NCBI GenBank assembly: GCA_003194525.1
Contig: NBIV01000233.1
Span: 58,601 to 122,600 of the forward strand
Direction of reading: 5' to 3'
Length of the DNA stretch: 64,000 nt
Origin: Gracilariopsis chorda
Lineage: Eukaryota; Rhodophyta; Florideophyceae; Gracilariales; Gracilariaceae
Shown here: one piece after another, positions 10,890-22,619 of the stretch
Layout: each line of letters starts with the position of its first letter
Numbering within the stretch: position 1 is the first letter of the stretch
Translations under genes and position numbers: made by a program
Notes under the pieces: model-generated
What the model was told of the DNA's origin: nothing
Databases searched by the model: none
Seen by the model: the letters and a program-made list of their open reading frames with translations, nothing else

Positions 10890-11440
10890 GCAAGCGTCAC
10901 CCGCAAATTGGTGCGAGAGACCTCAGGGCCCTACAAGGTCCTTTCTACCTATAAAGATACCATCGCCATCGATGTAGACGGGCTTCGGACATTGTCTCAC
11001 GAGACCGGGTGACAAAAAAGTCCCAGAGCCTCTCCCACGGAAGCGACCTCAGCAGCCACCCACCGCTCATCCTCCACCGCAGACGACGCCAGCGACTGTA
11101 CCGGGCATGCCCAGATCACCTAAGGTAGTATTGGCAGACCCGCATAGCTCGTCCATGAATGAAGCTGCCCCTTTCTTAGGCAACACTCCTCAGGATGACC
11201 CGGACGTACTTTCAAAACCCCAGGGTGGGACCCTATATGCGGTGGACTACATCGGGTCGCACCAGCAAACCCTTTCCGGAATCAATTACCGCGTCAGATG
11301 GTACGGCTACACCTCAGCTGATGATACGAATGAACCTCCGGAACACATTCCATAGAACTTCCTCAGGCAAGACCACGCCAACCTGGAGCGAAACCACAAC
11401 TCCTTGTAGGCTTTTTCGTTCAAGGAAGGGAGAGGGACCT
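10890..11440 (+). pseudogene. Element B post-integrase segment and chromodomain
   Basis: Around 10,920-11,000 the frame has SGPYKVLSTYKDTIAIDVDG, the post-integrase barrel-like region also present in A. After a proline-rich spacer, a chromodomain runs from about 11,237 (LYAVDYIGSHQQTLSG) through YRVRWYGYTS to EPPEHIP near 11,350, ending in a stop. The Trp before EP is lost (N-EPP), so the aromatic cage is incomplete. Confidence 0.75.
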
Positions 11441-11545
11441 ACAATGATCTATCTCCGATCTCCTCACCTATAGGATACACACATTTTGCTACCGTACAGG
11501 TTTCCTTTCGTTTATTTTCGCACTAATAGGACTAATGGGATAAAG

Positions 11546-12332
11546 TTATGTATTTACTAACTCGATCCGTAGAGGCCACCTCATTGCCTGACAATTCCCA
11601 CTAAAGCACGCCACATACTCCGCATCCAAGCGCACCTTCGCCTTAATGGCCTGGTTATCGATGAACTTCTTCAAGCTTTCACGCATTGCTCTCAAGAAAT
11701 TGCTATTCGTACCCGCATTCCGGAGCTCAAGAACCCAGCCCCCAGCTTCGCGCATAGCCTCAAAAGGAGAAGCAGGTGTGCTGAGGCCCACCAACAGGCA
11801 GGCTTGCACAAACTTCTGAACGGCGACCGCCATCGCACCTTGTGGTGACTCGACTGCGGTAGCTACCGCCGAAGAAGCTGCGGATACCACCATTGGGGCA
11901 GACGCACTAGCTTACATAGGAGAAGCAGGTCCAACCACCACAGGTAATGGCGACGTAGGAGCCAGAGAAACCACCGTAGGCGCCGATACCGGAGGTGAGG
12001 AAGAAGCGCACTGTAGCACACTACTCAATGCGGGCTGCATCGCAGGAGCCGAAAGAACCAAAGGCGTTGGACCCACTGGGGCAGGAGCGATCGCATCCTT
12101 CTCTATATGCAAAACGTCCATCCCCACAGCAGGGACCGCAGGCACCGGCGCCAGAAGGACAGTGACAGGAGCTGCAGCAGCAACCGCAGGAGTATGAGAA
12201 GTATCACCACTAATAAAGGCATACGATACATACTTTGTCCGCTAAAAGGGATAAAAGCATTGATAAAATTACAATTTAATGGTTCTCTTTACTGCGAACG
12301 TAGTTGTTCGCTAGTGAGAAAGGTACGTGAGT

Positions 12333-12369
<37 letters not shown>

Positions 12370-13990
12370 TAAACTGCTTAATACAAACGATAGCTAGTTT
12401 ATAGTGTAATTGCTTTCCCAGGATTTAATGATTTTGGACACGTTTTACTGCATTAGCTACGGCTAATACTCCAACCGGCGAAGGAAATGGCGTGCGGATT
12501 GACAGACTCTCCACCTAAAGATGATAATCGGAGACCTGCACTCTTGGCACCTTAGGCGCCCTCCCTTCAATAAGGCAGGGAAAAACAACATATGGGGGTC
12601 CGTCATCGTCACCGTTCGGACTTCGCCTGATGGGGTAAAACTTGTCTTCCCCATGGTCATACTATAATAAACCCGGGGTTTTCGACCATCGTACCTGAAG
12701 GTTGTAATCAAGAAGAGCCTGTGCTTCGTCCGCACTACACTTAGTGCCCCTGACAAGGTTTTGGACACCCAAGGAGCGGATGAACCGGATCATGGCCACC
12801 CAAAGGGGAAGTAAACGATCTGGTGTAGGCGGGTATGACGAGTCCCAGTAGAGGTGACCATCGCGCCTCCGCGTATAGGAGAGAAAACCGTCGTCCGCCG
12901 CCTGCCGGCACGCTATAAGGGCCCTCAGAGCGAACTCCGTAGAGGCAATCAACATAACGAAACCTCTCAGGGAGCCGCGGGTACCCCAACCCAGTCATAT
13001 ACTTCAGCGAAAACCGGGATGCCATCTCCGTAGCGATTTAATGAAACCAGAACTTTATATCGTGTGGCGAAGCGCAATGATTTGCGTAGGTCAATGGCTG
13101 GTTGGACGTATCTCAGCCATCAATAGAATACTTTCCTAGAAAACCCGGGCGCAAGATGGGCTTGATGATTCAGACAGTCGAGGTCAGGATACGCCAGTCG
13201 AAGGATGCCGAAAAGGACGGGCAACTGCGTCAGGCGTTTCCAGAGAAGACATCTAGAGTAATTTTGGTCGTGCAAGGCTATAGGTTTATCGTACGGATTG
13301 GTAGAACAGACTCGTGGGCAGTCTTTATCGCCAACTAGAACCTGATTCTAGTCTGCTTGGCGGGAAGAAGTCTGCCTTTACTCATCGAGGGGGTTGGCGC
13401 ACTCACGAGAGGCGTCGCTACGCTCAGGTGAGGTGACACCCAATGGTCCCTCCAATAAGTAACGATGGGGACCTAGTATTTGGAATGCTGACCCGAATGG
13501 ATACCATGGAACTCCGTGTTGTGCCATCCAAAGACGAATCCAAAGGGTTTCCTGATACGGGTTTCGTCCGCGAAGTTGGTACCGCAGTTACTACCGTCTA
13601 AGCAATAGAGACCGTCGTAGGGAGGATCATAAGGAAGCAACGCCAGAGGAGAGCGGCCATCCGAGATGCTACCAGGACGGTGGTCCGCATCGTGAATGGA
13701 TTCCTTCTGAAATAGAAGTTGCAGACGCGACTGCATTTTGCGTTCCTCGATACACCTAAGGTAGGGAGTTTCACAGTACCCCACCCTTGTCAGAGCATTA
13801 TCGCAGTGCATCGGAACTTGGAGCCATTGGGCGTGATATCAATTCTCACGGTTACGTTTGCCCTCACTCCAGGGAGTTTCGGGAACCACGCAAAAGCGCC
13901 ACACCTGAAGGTATTGCGCAGAATGATGGATGTATTCACCGAGGAAGCCGGTAGGCTGACCCACTGATATTAAAAAGGCAAGAACACCCG
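11546..13990 (-). pseudogene. Decayed antisense ORF of element B
   Basis: On the minus strand, 12,145-11,546 is one reading frame of about 200 codons with a single TAA (near 11,912): an Ala/Pro/Val-rich part followed by a helical tail ending FSGNCQAMRW. Upstream frames (13,811-13,473; 13,025-12,741; 12,955-12,662; 12,768-12,463) look like pieces of one longer, frameshifted ORF. Position and strand match the intact antisense ORF of E: between chromodomain and 3' LTR, opposite to pol. Sequence likeness to E is weak (a short patch with AF-W spacing), so homology is inferred mainly from position. Confidence 0.45.
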
Positions 13991-14643
13991 AGTGACACGA
14001 TGATCGAATTGCTCCTTAGGCTGTATTGGCGCACTAGTAGAGGTGTGGTACACCTGAAGAACGACGGGAGTCGAAGATTGATCGTTGTAAGCTTGAAACC
14101 TTAAAAAGGAGAAGAAGAAAGCATAAACAGCAGGAGAATGTTGTGTGCTGCAACCAGAAAAAAGGAGAGATATCTGCAGAAGAGTGTCGACGCCTATATA
14201 TCCTTCAGGAATCGCGGTCCCATCGCAACGCCGTTAGGGCATTCGTGTGGATGACACCTCCGAAGATGCAGGAGACGTAGGCCACTCCATAATGCGGAAC
14301 CGATTCATAGTTCCGCCTTCAGAGGTTCCTCCAGGATATGAAAGTTGCCCAAACGAGGAAGTGAAAAATTGGGGCTGGCATGCACCCTATCACCAGAATG
14401 AGTTACAACTGGGGTATGAGCGGACGCGGGTGGATACGTGTGAGGTTAAGGCCGATTCTCCGCCTTGGAGGTTCCAAATGGATTTCGCACGAAAGGAAAG
14501 CGTATGCGAGGACAGCACCTGCAATGGAGGTAACAAGACTCGCCGCTGTAAGGAACGCCCGGAAATCACTCACAGAATCACCGAAAGATACAAACACTTA
14601 TGCATAATGCACCTCGACGTCATGGTGCAATCCAAGAAAGGGG
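13991..14643 (+). other. Element B 3' untranslated stretch, nothing recognised
   Basis: About 650 bases between the antisense-ORF remnants and the 3' LTR. A plus-strand ORF at 14,247-14,789 runs into the LTR and has no recognisable domain; I regard it as chance. No clear polypurine tract precedes the LTR, only AATCCAAGAAAGGGG just before 14,644. Confidence 0.5.
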
Positions 14644-15221
14644 TATGTAGTACAGTGTGTACTATATATGCTCCTAGGGATAGGCTGTTACGGAAGATTC
14701 CTAACAGAGTACTTGTATTTTCTAACTGGTGCCACGAAACACACCAATCCAGAGAAATCGTTCCAGCCGACTGTAACTCAACTAGGTAGAATAACGTAAC
14801 TTAGATTTTGATAATGTGCATTAGATACGTTCCGTCGAGGCCAGCTCAGAGCTCTTTATATAGTGTGCCGCTAGAGCTCCACCTCTGGGGAAGTGAACCA
14901 AGCACCCTCGAGGCTTGTTCTATTTCTTCTGGTTCAAACTTGTGATACTTACCCTTGGTTCAACCTTGTGATGCTCATTCTCAGGTACACTATTACGTCA
15001 TCCACTAAGTGTGTATACTAAGCTGCAGATACCCAGCGCGTCCCATAGCAGCGCCTGTACGATTATCATCTGCCTAGTGAACCCACTCTCCGCTTGGTGC
15101 TTGCGAATCTCCTTTCAGGATTCCCCCGCTCACCGCTCTTATCTTGGGCAGGCCACCACCTATTGGAACCCATCTGTTAGGCGGAATCTAAAAGTCTTAT
15201 TTTACGGAGGTTGTGCTCACC
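14644..15221 (+). repeat. Element B 3' LTR
   Basis: Diverged direct repeat of 2,397-2,949, starting TATGTAGTACAG and ending TTGTGCTCACC. Compared with the 5' copy it has a short internal duplication near 14,930-14,980 (TGGTTCAA...TTGTGAT twice). The integrase-linker coding sequence of A resumes immediately after it. Confidence 0.75.
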
Positions 15222-15540
15222 ACTGGCTGTGCCACACTTTGGATCTCCAACGGTCCTGGCTTTCTCCTTACAGAACGGAACCCCCGCCTGGGTGGCGATA
15301 AGCTCTCTAACCGTTATCAGGGTGACGTCGAGTTGTTCCAGTACCGTCACCATGACGTTCATGGTTTCGCCTGTGCCCGTAGTTGTCTGTAGTGCTCACC
15401 AGTACATCCTCGCAGGCTTTACCGTTTACTGTAACAACTGCCACAGCATATTCCGACTCGGATTCATTGTCGTCCACATATAGACATGGGATATCGTCTT
15501 CGAGAGGTGTTTCATTGTTTCTGCCCTTAAGCATGCGGAA
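15222..15540 (-). pseudogene. Element A pol, RNase H-integrase linker
   Basis: The minus strand shows an acidic linker (NETPLEDDIPCLYVDDNESE, near 15,500) and, in another frame, ELIATQAGVPFCKEKARTVG followed by DPKCGTAS, ending at 15,222. The matching continuation (FDYNHSGIFCRISPIEGAM) is at 2,382-2,320, on the far side of B. The segment between RNase H and the integrase zinc finger has the same layout in E (near 40,930-41,100). Confidence 0.75.
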
Positions 15541-15561
15541 CAGGGCGTTCGCAGGACGATG

Positions 15562-17400
15562 CTAGATTCCGGGACGGTACTGACTATCAAAGTCGAACTC
15601 TGCAAGACGTAGGCACCACCTCGCGAGCCTTCTGGTCGCATCCGTTATGTTGAGAAGCAGACACAAAGCGTTTTGGTCCGTTCGAACGGTGATCTCTTGT
15701 CCTTCAAGGTAAGGTTGTAGAAAAAGAATTCTCCAAAAAATGGCCAAGCACTCACACGGATGTGCTGTCGTTCCTCTCCGGTGCGGTTAACGAACGGCTC
15801 CACTACCCAATTGGTCGGAAAAAGTTCGCATCTTCTTGCTGCTGAAGCAACGTGCATTCATTTGACAGTTACAGTCATCCATTTCCAGTAGATAGGGCTT
15901 ACCAGATATTGGGAGGGAAGGAATTGGAGGCGAGGTTAATTTCTCTTTGAGTACTCCGAATGCCTACATATCTTATTCCGAAAACAGTTCGAGGTCCACT
16001 GATTCGTCGTTCTTAAACTGCCGGTTTAGTAGATGGGCGATGCGTGCGACGTTGGGCACAAAGCCCCTGTAAACTTTACAGAGACCCAAGAATGCCTGAA
16101 GCTCGGTCTGAATCCGTAGTGGTTTAGCTTTCGTGACACAGTCGCAAGTCTTCGACGCGACTTGAAGCTTTGTAGGTCGGATGACGTGCCCCAAATAGTC
16201 GAGAGCGGATTGGAAAAAGAAAAACGTCTTTAACTTCAGAGTTATTCCTGCTTGTCGGTGGACGTCAAGTACCGTCGCAAGGTGCTTGTAATTATCCCCT
16301 ACGGAACTCGAATTAGTAATGACGTCGCCAGGACACATTATGGCGAATTGCTAACGAATTTTATTCATGATGACATAGAATTCTCTTTGAAACGTCGCTA
16401 GGGCGTTTTGAAAACCAAAGAGCACCGGAATAAAGCGGTAGAGACCCACATGGGATGTGAAAGTCGTCTTGTCCCTGTCGGATCTGACCACTTCCACTTG
16501 CCAATATGCCCAGTTGTCATCAAGGGTAGAGAAGACCCTTGCGTCTCGTAGTGAATCTGTAACCTCATCCATCCGTGGTATCGGGCACGAATCGCAAACT
16601 GTGACGGCGTTAAGCTTTCTTTAGTTCACGCAGAAGCCCCCTGAGCCATCCTTTTTTAAGGCGATGACTACTTGGCTCGCCCATTCTGCCGAGGAACGTT
16701 CGATAACTCCCTTCTTGAGCCTCTTAGCGACTTGCTCTTTCTCCTATTCACGCGCCTTTTTTAAGGGATCGGTATGGAACTTGGTGGATAGGTCTAGCAT
16801 CAGCTTCCAATTCAATGCGATGTTTTAAGGCTTTGATGGTACCAAGATGTCCGTCCCACATGGTAGCGTACTCTGAGAGCATCTCAATGATCTTGTTCCG
16901 TTTCGGTTCATTCTCTTCTCCGACTTTAATGGTTGATGTCCAGTCCGTGTCCGGAGCTTTATCCTTGGATTTCATAACCCCCTTCTCAGTTATGTCAACG
17001 TCCTCTTTGACTTGAGTATAGGTGTTATCCGTGACGGAGAGTATTGCCGCGGGTGCTGAGTGAGCGTTACCAACAACGGTGTTCTTAGATAAGTGTGTTT
17101 GGTGGCCACTGATGTTAGAAACCAATACGTAAAAACGCCGACTCGGAAGGACTTCCATGACACCATTCGAAAGCTACCGGAGATTGCCACTCGTTTTGTT
17201 GAGGTGATTATGTAAATACACCATTCCGTATGCATCAGTTTGAACCAGGACTGCCGTTTCAGACAAAGGAGAGAGTAAATTTGAACGAGTGACTCGAGGC
17301 TTCGTTGACACCGCAGTACGGGTAATTCGAGCAGGAATGGTTACACCGTTGCGGGAACCATTTTTGGAATCGAAAAGAGCCACCGGCAGTCAGTTGTGAA
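15562..17400 (-). pseudogene. Element A reverse transcriptase and RNase H
   Basis: Read leftward: the protease-RT spacer with NTVVGNAHSAPA (17,090), the RT start (HRIELEADARPIHQVPYRS, 16,810), then DEVTDSLRDARVFSTLDDN, WQVEVVRSDRDKTTF and LFGFQNALATFQRE (16,570-16,380). The YLDD region near 16,330 is degraded. DYLGHVIRP, LGLCKVYRGFVPNVARI and RNase H pieces (VRTDQNALCLLLNITDATRR, 15,690) follow. Many frameshifts and stops are present. Confidence 0.8.
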
Positions 17401-17608
17401 ACGATATTTTCCGTTCTTTGGGGTAGATCATCTTGACATAGCGTTCAATAAAAGAAGTACCAAGTATACAGATGAATGCCAGGTTGGATGAAACAAGGAA
17501 CGGAATTTGGACCTTCAAGCTACCGAGGCGGATATGGAGGTGAATCAAACACAGGATGGGCATAGAACTACTTGAAGCATCCGATACTTTCTGAGTATCA
17601 AGTGGCAG

Positions 17609-17794
17609 TTACTTGAATTCCCATCCTCGTGGTAGTGCGCGGGTGCAGATCAGGTTCGGTGAGGCACCTGTATCCAGGGAGCTGGTAATCATCCATGTCA
17701 ATTGGAGACTGTGATAAAGGACTGTCAGGAATTTATAGTTCTGACCCCGAAAGAAGTACACTGGTTCGGAATTGTCAAAAGTACAGGTCAACAC
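17609..17794 (-). pseudogene. Element A protease
   Basis: The minus-strand frame of 61 codons contains YFFRGQNYKFLTVLYHSLQL and the retropepsin active site SLDTGASPNLICTRAL. The catalytic Asp-Thr-Gly-Ala is intact, but the frame ends soon after and the rest continues out of frame to about 17,400. Confidence 0.75.
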
Positions 17795-17879
17795 TTCATA
17801 ATGGATTCCATCTTCCGTAGCGGACTTCCGTTCGACGGCTGGGTCTTAATTGAGGCTATACCCTCTGACAGGGCGCGGC

Positions 17880-20275
17880 ACCTCTACGAGTCCTGTTGAG
17901 CGATTTCCTTCTTTCCATGATCGTGGCCGTGATCCTCTTCCAAAACAAGAACCGAACGAAGGAGGGTTCCTGTTTGCAGGGGGAGGACTTCCGGGGATCG
18001 GAGCTGTGTTGTTGGTGCGACTTCCCTGGCTACCATTACTACATGGGCGAAATCCCTGGCCTCCAGTAAATGGATGGCATGAATATACTTCATCAACGCG
18101 ATGGGATTATTTATGCTTGCGTTGTTGAAGAAGCTTATTCTGGATCTTGGCAGGCATACACTGGGAACATGGGCGAGTAGTTGTAAAACATAAGCAAAGT
18201 GCTGGGTTGCGGTTCGAGTTGCAAGACTGACGTGGGGTTTGATAGGCCGAGTACGGTGTGCAGGATACCGTACCCTGGGGGCTCATATGAGAGGGCGAAG
18301 CGGAGTCCGTAGTCGGTATCGACGGGAAGGAGACGCTCGGTGAGGGCATCACTGCAAGGGCTTTTCCAGCCGGGTCTTCTACTGTCTTGGACTCCATACT
18401 ACTTTCCGTATCGGCGAAGATGGCTTAGGTGCGTGACTTACGCGCGTCGCGAGCCTTCTCGATAGTGGATTAGACTTTCTTTCCAGCATGGTGAGTATCT
18501 CCTAAACCTTCTGCGAAGATAACCAACTGCCGGAATCTGACCTCCGGGTGCATCGCAGAGTGATTGCGAACCGAAGCATGGATGGCGAGTAGTGACACTT
18601 CCAAGGAGAAAGCTTTGAACCGAGAATCGGTGAATATTTTTCCGCAACGGAGATTGTTCTTCCATACACGGTCTGCAATTCACTTTCCATTATACCGGGA
18701 CTTTCATAATTGGTGACATTGTGGTACGCTTCTGCAATTTCTTCGTCAGTAGCGTACGTCTCCAGAGGATGGTTTACTAACTCTGCATAGGATGGTAAAA
18801 TCTCAGCATCAGAATCCAAATCCATTGCCCCAGACTCGCACAGAAGTACTATTCTTGACGAGCTGCAGTGCTGTACCGGATTTGAAGAATTGAAAGAGCG
18901 AAACAGCAGCCCGTTCATGAATGTCGTTTTGGTTGCACATGGCTTTACACGCCCTAAGAAACTTGAGAACAGTGATCGGATCTTTCCCTAAACTTTTCAG
19001 GAATCTGTAGCGCCATCCGTTTTGCAGACTTTCCGACTGTCCGGAAAACGCGGGCGTTGTACTTTCCGGAATGGTTCACCAAGCTGTAGATCGTGAAGTT
19101 CAAGACCTTGGCGAATTCCTGATTGTTCAGTTTGATTCTCCGGATACCGGAGATGTCAGAGACATCTCCCGTAATGGAAGATTGAATCGTATCTGAGTCC
19201 GAGCGTTCCGACTCGGTGTCAGAAGCCGAATGTCCATAAAGAGAATAACGCGAACCTCGACGGTTTCTGCTACGATTCTTCCTTTTGTTACACTTTTTTC
19301 TCCAACTTCTGTATGACAGTCGACGTGCCTTCTGCCATCTTCCTATCACAGAGGAGGCCATCCTAATTCGGTACCAGAACTGGATCGAGGTTCCACGTAC
19401 AGCCACGAGCTCTTGATCGTGGGGGAGGCCGTCCGATTTCAGGTTCAGTCGAGCCGGTAAGGGGTTAGACGTGCCCCAGATGATCTTTTTTTCACCGAGG
19501 AGCTCTTCCGTTTTCGGATTTCGAGCGACATTCGACGTGCCCGCCGTGAGCTGCCCCTCACGTGGGAGTCAAACCGCATTGACTTCATCATCCCTAGGGG
19601 GTCCAGCTCGGATTGCCCAGTTGGGGTGACTGAGCTGCTGCAACAGTTCTTTTGCGGGGATAGGTTGAGGGTGAGTTCCTGCAGGTAACAAACGATTCCT
19701 GCGAAGTTGATTTGCGACTTACGTTTCCACTGTTTCGACAACTGCGTCTGTTGGAACCCAAGTATTCCGAAGACGGGTGGAAATAATTCCCACAATGATG
19801 GGAAGGTGCGTCTCTATTCCGGGCCGGACTCGCTATTCGAGGACAGTATCGACTTGAACAAGCACTCCATTGGAGAATTTCCCGGCAACACCTGTCCAAG
19901 TTGGGAAGGAGGGAGGAAAGTATGAGACGGTTGGTGAGTCTAGTAATTCACGGATTGTCGATTCGGTGCCACGATTCTGCACGGGGGTGCAGGTCCAGGG
20001 TATCCTCTTCCACGTTCCGTTCTCGGTTGTGCTTCTCCGGTGCGGCAGAGCAAACGCTCCAGGTTGTCAACGAGTGGTACAATTCCTTGGGTCTCACTAC
20101 ACGTGCTGTTAGACCGTGGAGGCGTAACGAAATTGCAGGGGGATTCGATTCTGGGCGTGCATGGCTGCCCGCCGATGAAACCGAGTTTGGACGAGCAAGC
20201 TCGTCCATCCGGGACAGTTTGGAATTCATCGGGGATGATGTGGCGTTTAAGCTACCCCTTCTTCCCATACGGTAA
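17880..20275 (-). pseudogene. Element A gag, fragmented
   Basis: Read leftward from about 20,275: an N-terminal region without clear motif (20,268-19,445), a basic Arg/Lys/Ser-rich linker (19,300) followed by SASDTESERSDSDT, a capsid-like region at 18,918-18,700 with ELVNHPLETYATDEEIAEAY, and a C-terminal Cys-containing part near 18,200. The stretch LETYATDE-I-EAY is shared with C gag (LLETYATDEVIQEAY) and, more distantly, E. Frameshifts separate all parts. Confidence 0.65.
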
Positions 20276-20300
20276 AAGCGGATTTTTTCTTCCCACTAAT

Positions 20301-20324
20301 GGACCGTTCTAGGTCAGGATACCT
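20301..20324 (-). promoter_or_regulatory. Element A primer binding site
   Basis: The minus strand reads AGGTATCCTGACCTAGAACG directly after the LTR end. It matches the sites after the 5' LTRs of C (TGGTCTCCAGACCTAGAAC) and E (TGGTCTCCCGACCTAGAATC). The complement would be a tRNA 3' end; I cannot name the tRNA. Confidence 0.75.
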
Positions 20325-20850
20325 GATGTGAGGTAGTACGCACGGGCGTCTTACTCAAGTAAATGTCCAGGAACGGTGGTGGTGGATATCGCGCAACGGA
20401 GTGTAAGGCCGTGCGGCTACCGAATCGGAACAGGCGGAACGGTGAAGGTGGGGAGTAGCACAAGTCCCCCAGTTGTGAAGCCGAGTACGGAGACATACAT
20501 AGCGCAAAAAGGTACCACGTGCCTAAGAAGGGAGCCGATGTAACAGTAGATACCCGATACGGCGCATTTTGTACAGGATGTTGAACAGCTGCATTTCCTA
20601 TTACGACCTAGTACCTGTGCTAAGGAACTAATACGAAGAGCCTATTAGGACACACCTTGAGTTTTATTGTTGATTGCATCGGATGCGGTAGCGGAGAGTA
20701 ACTATCTAGCCAGGCCGCGCCACACGCGTATGGCTTACCGTTCGTGAGGAAATGCTGCCACCGGCATAACCGTGAACTGCTACAAATAAAAAACTATCCC
20801 ACTAGCGGAAGGGCTCTCACAGCCCGAACACCACTCCCGTAACCGGTATT
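20325..20850 (-). repeat. Element A 5' LTR (limits approximate)
   Basis: It lies between the break in the D coding sequence (about 20,851) and the primer binding site of A. On the minus strand it ends CACATCA, like CACCACA in E. Its partner 3' LTR is not seen. The outer end is placed where the RNase H frame of D loses similarity, near GGAAGTGAATACC on the minus strand. Confidence 0.55.
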
Positions 20851-20857
20851 CACTTCC

Positions 20858-21881
20858 TTATAGGTGAAACGGAAGGCGTTCAACTTCAAGGCCCATCGGC
20901 TGAGCTTGTATGCTATGTGCCGCGGTACAACAAAATTGCGAACGTACGGGTCGTAGATGTACAATTAATTGGCGTTGCCAGTGTATATTACCACCGTTCG
21001 TCCGATAGTGCAGTAGCCCAGTCTGTACATGCACTCCACAATTGCAAATCATTTCTTCTCAGGTACACTCCATCTTTCAAATGATAAACTGAACACACCG
21101 GATAAGAAACACAGTGGCTCATTTGTTTGGTCTTCGAGGGACTTGTCCTTACCTTTCTCTGAAGACTGAGTCAAAATGCCCGCCCAGTGTGATTCTGAGG
21201 CATTGGTGAACAGGCAGGTTCGGTAACCTTCCTTAGGGAGCAATGTATTTGCTGCAGCAAGTTCCTTCTTTACCTGATCGAATGCTTCGTATTGCTCGAC
21301 GGCCCAGACGATCTGCACTATCTCCAGTGCCCTTTTGGTCCGTTTACGAACTTTCCTGTATGCTTCCTCCAAAAGCTTATGCAGTGCTTGTATGAGGCGC
21401 GAATAGTCTGGCATAGATGTCTTCATCCAATTTGTCGCGCACAACAATTGCTGCAGATGGTCTGCAGTTTGCGGTCTTTTCATCAGCAATAGGATCACAA
21501 AGTTCTTTGGGTCAAAATGCACTCCTTTGCATAAAACAATTCTGCCACAGAACTTGACATTTTTTGTAAAAGAACGGGACTTCTTTGGTTTCAATTTGAA
21601 TGCAACTTCATTACACACATCAAGAATTGCTGCAATATCTGCTTGCAGTTGGTTTTCCTTTTGGGCGTGTATGAGGAAATCATCTAGCCATTTCAGCATT
21701 TTTTGCACTATGCCCTCCACGTTTTCCCGTGTTACAGCTTGGATATCATTTTGAGAGTCCGTACCTCCCTGAACAGTCCTGGTTGGGGAGTAGATTCCAA
21801 ATGGTGTCTGTATAGACGTTACTTCCTGCGATACCTTGTCCAAAGGCAGCTGCCAGTACCCGAGCGTAAAATCAATTTTGG
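20858..21881 (-). pseudogene. Element D reverse transcriptase and RNase H
   Basis: The frame 21,881-21,049 carries DFTLGYWQLPLDKVSQ, IQTPFGIYSPTR, the catalytic box LKWLDDFLIHAQ (YLDD type with Trp in first place), FCGRIV and RNase H (CLFTNASESHWAGILTQSSE; relatives have TDAS, so the first catalytic Asp is Asn). After a stop, 21,052-20,858 continues with ARHIAYKLSRWALKL-like sequence (seen as RHIAYKLSRWALK) and NAFRFTY, then similarity ends where A begins. The RT N-terminus is at 30,585-30,690, beyond element C. Confidence 0.85.
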
Positions 21882-22433
21882 TGTGATAAAGTGAGATATG
21901 ACCACATGAGCAGTGCAACGCGCGCTGGACCAATTTGTGAGTATGTCACGTGGGTTAGAGTGGCTAACTAATTAGTTTACTAATTAATATAACTATTTTA
22001 GATAGGTAGTGACACCTCGCTACTGTAGTCTCAGGCCATGCCAGTAGGGCCGGCCCCAACGTATGCCACGTATCCAATTGCACCTGAAGGTCCGCATCGC
22101 TCACCCTTAAGGTGGGTGCAGCGCTTCCTCACCAAGCATGGTAAAGGCAATTACCTTTTGGCTAAGTGTGATACTCAATGGTTTCTACAGTTAAACTCTT
22201 GGTTTGGCTAAGACTATGTAGGCTCTACTAACCAGTGTGCGCCGTACTAGCAACACTACCAATTGGTTACGGTAAGCCCGCCTGGTGATCTTGCGTTGCT
22301 AGTGGTTTCGTGCCGCCACACCCATTCAGCTACCCAACTTTCACCCTTAAGTTGAGCCTTCGTCGCGGTGCCGCCATAGGTTTTCCAAACAGACTACCCA
22401 GCTGGTACTTGACACCACATTGGTTGTACCACA
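21882..22433 (+). repeat. Element C 5' LTR
   Basis: 552 bp, TGTGATAAAG...GTTGTACCACA, matched by the copy at 30,032-30,584. An A/T-rich stretch with TTAATATAACTATTTTAGATAG near 21,985 may hold the TATA element. Many ACC-NNN-GGT type short dyads are present, for example ACCAATTGGT near 22,260. Confidence 0.92.
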
Positions 22434-22436
22434 TTT

Positions 22437-22456
22437 TGGTCTCCAGACCTAGAACT
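22437..22456 (+). promoter_or_regulatory. Element C primer binding site
   Basis: TGGTCTCCAGACCTAGAAC starts three bases after the LTR end. It is nearly the same as the site of E (35,980) and A (20,324), so these families prime from the same or a similar tRNA. Confidence 0.8.
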
Positions 22457-22619
22457 GGAACTACAAATCTTGGTTTTAAATAGAAGAACTTAGGAAGGAA
22501 ATGTATTTTGGACAAAGTTTGGTTTGGTTATCACTGGAAAGTTATTTATTAAACCATCAGTTTACCAATTGGATATGCCGCAATCGAACACAAGGTCCAG
22601 AGGTTCATCGAGTTGACTA

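Larger units (their letters stand above)
2392..15221 (+). mobile_element. Element B: Ty3/gypsy chromodomain retrotransposon nested in A
   Basis: A plus-strand element bounded by related direct repeats at 2,397-2,949 and 14,644-15,221. Inside, in order: gag, protease, RT, RNase H, integrase, chromodomain, then about 3 kb that on the minus strand contains remnants of an antisense ORF. The integrase of A is cut at 2,391 and resumes at 15,222, which shows B is an insertion. B is later interrupted by two solo LTRs (3,939-4,742 and about 6,250-7,246). All genes contain stops or frameshifts. Confidence 0.8.
1..20850 (-). mobile_element. Element A: Ty3/gypsy chromodomain retrotransposon, split by element B
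   Basis: A minus-strand gypsy element read from high to low coordinates: 5' LTR (about 20,850-20,325), primer binding site, gag, protease, RT, RNase H, then a break at 15,222 where element B (2,392-15,221) is inserted, then integrase and chromodomain down to 811. The domain order protease-RT-RNase H-integrase-chromodomain is that of chromoviruses. All coding parts have frameshifts and stops, so it is a dead copy. The left end is not seen in the window. At the right end it appears to have inserted into the RNase H region of element D. Confidence 0.75.
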
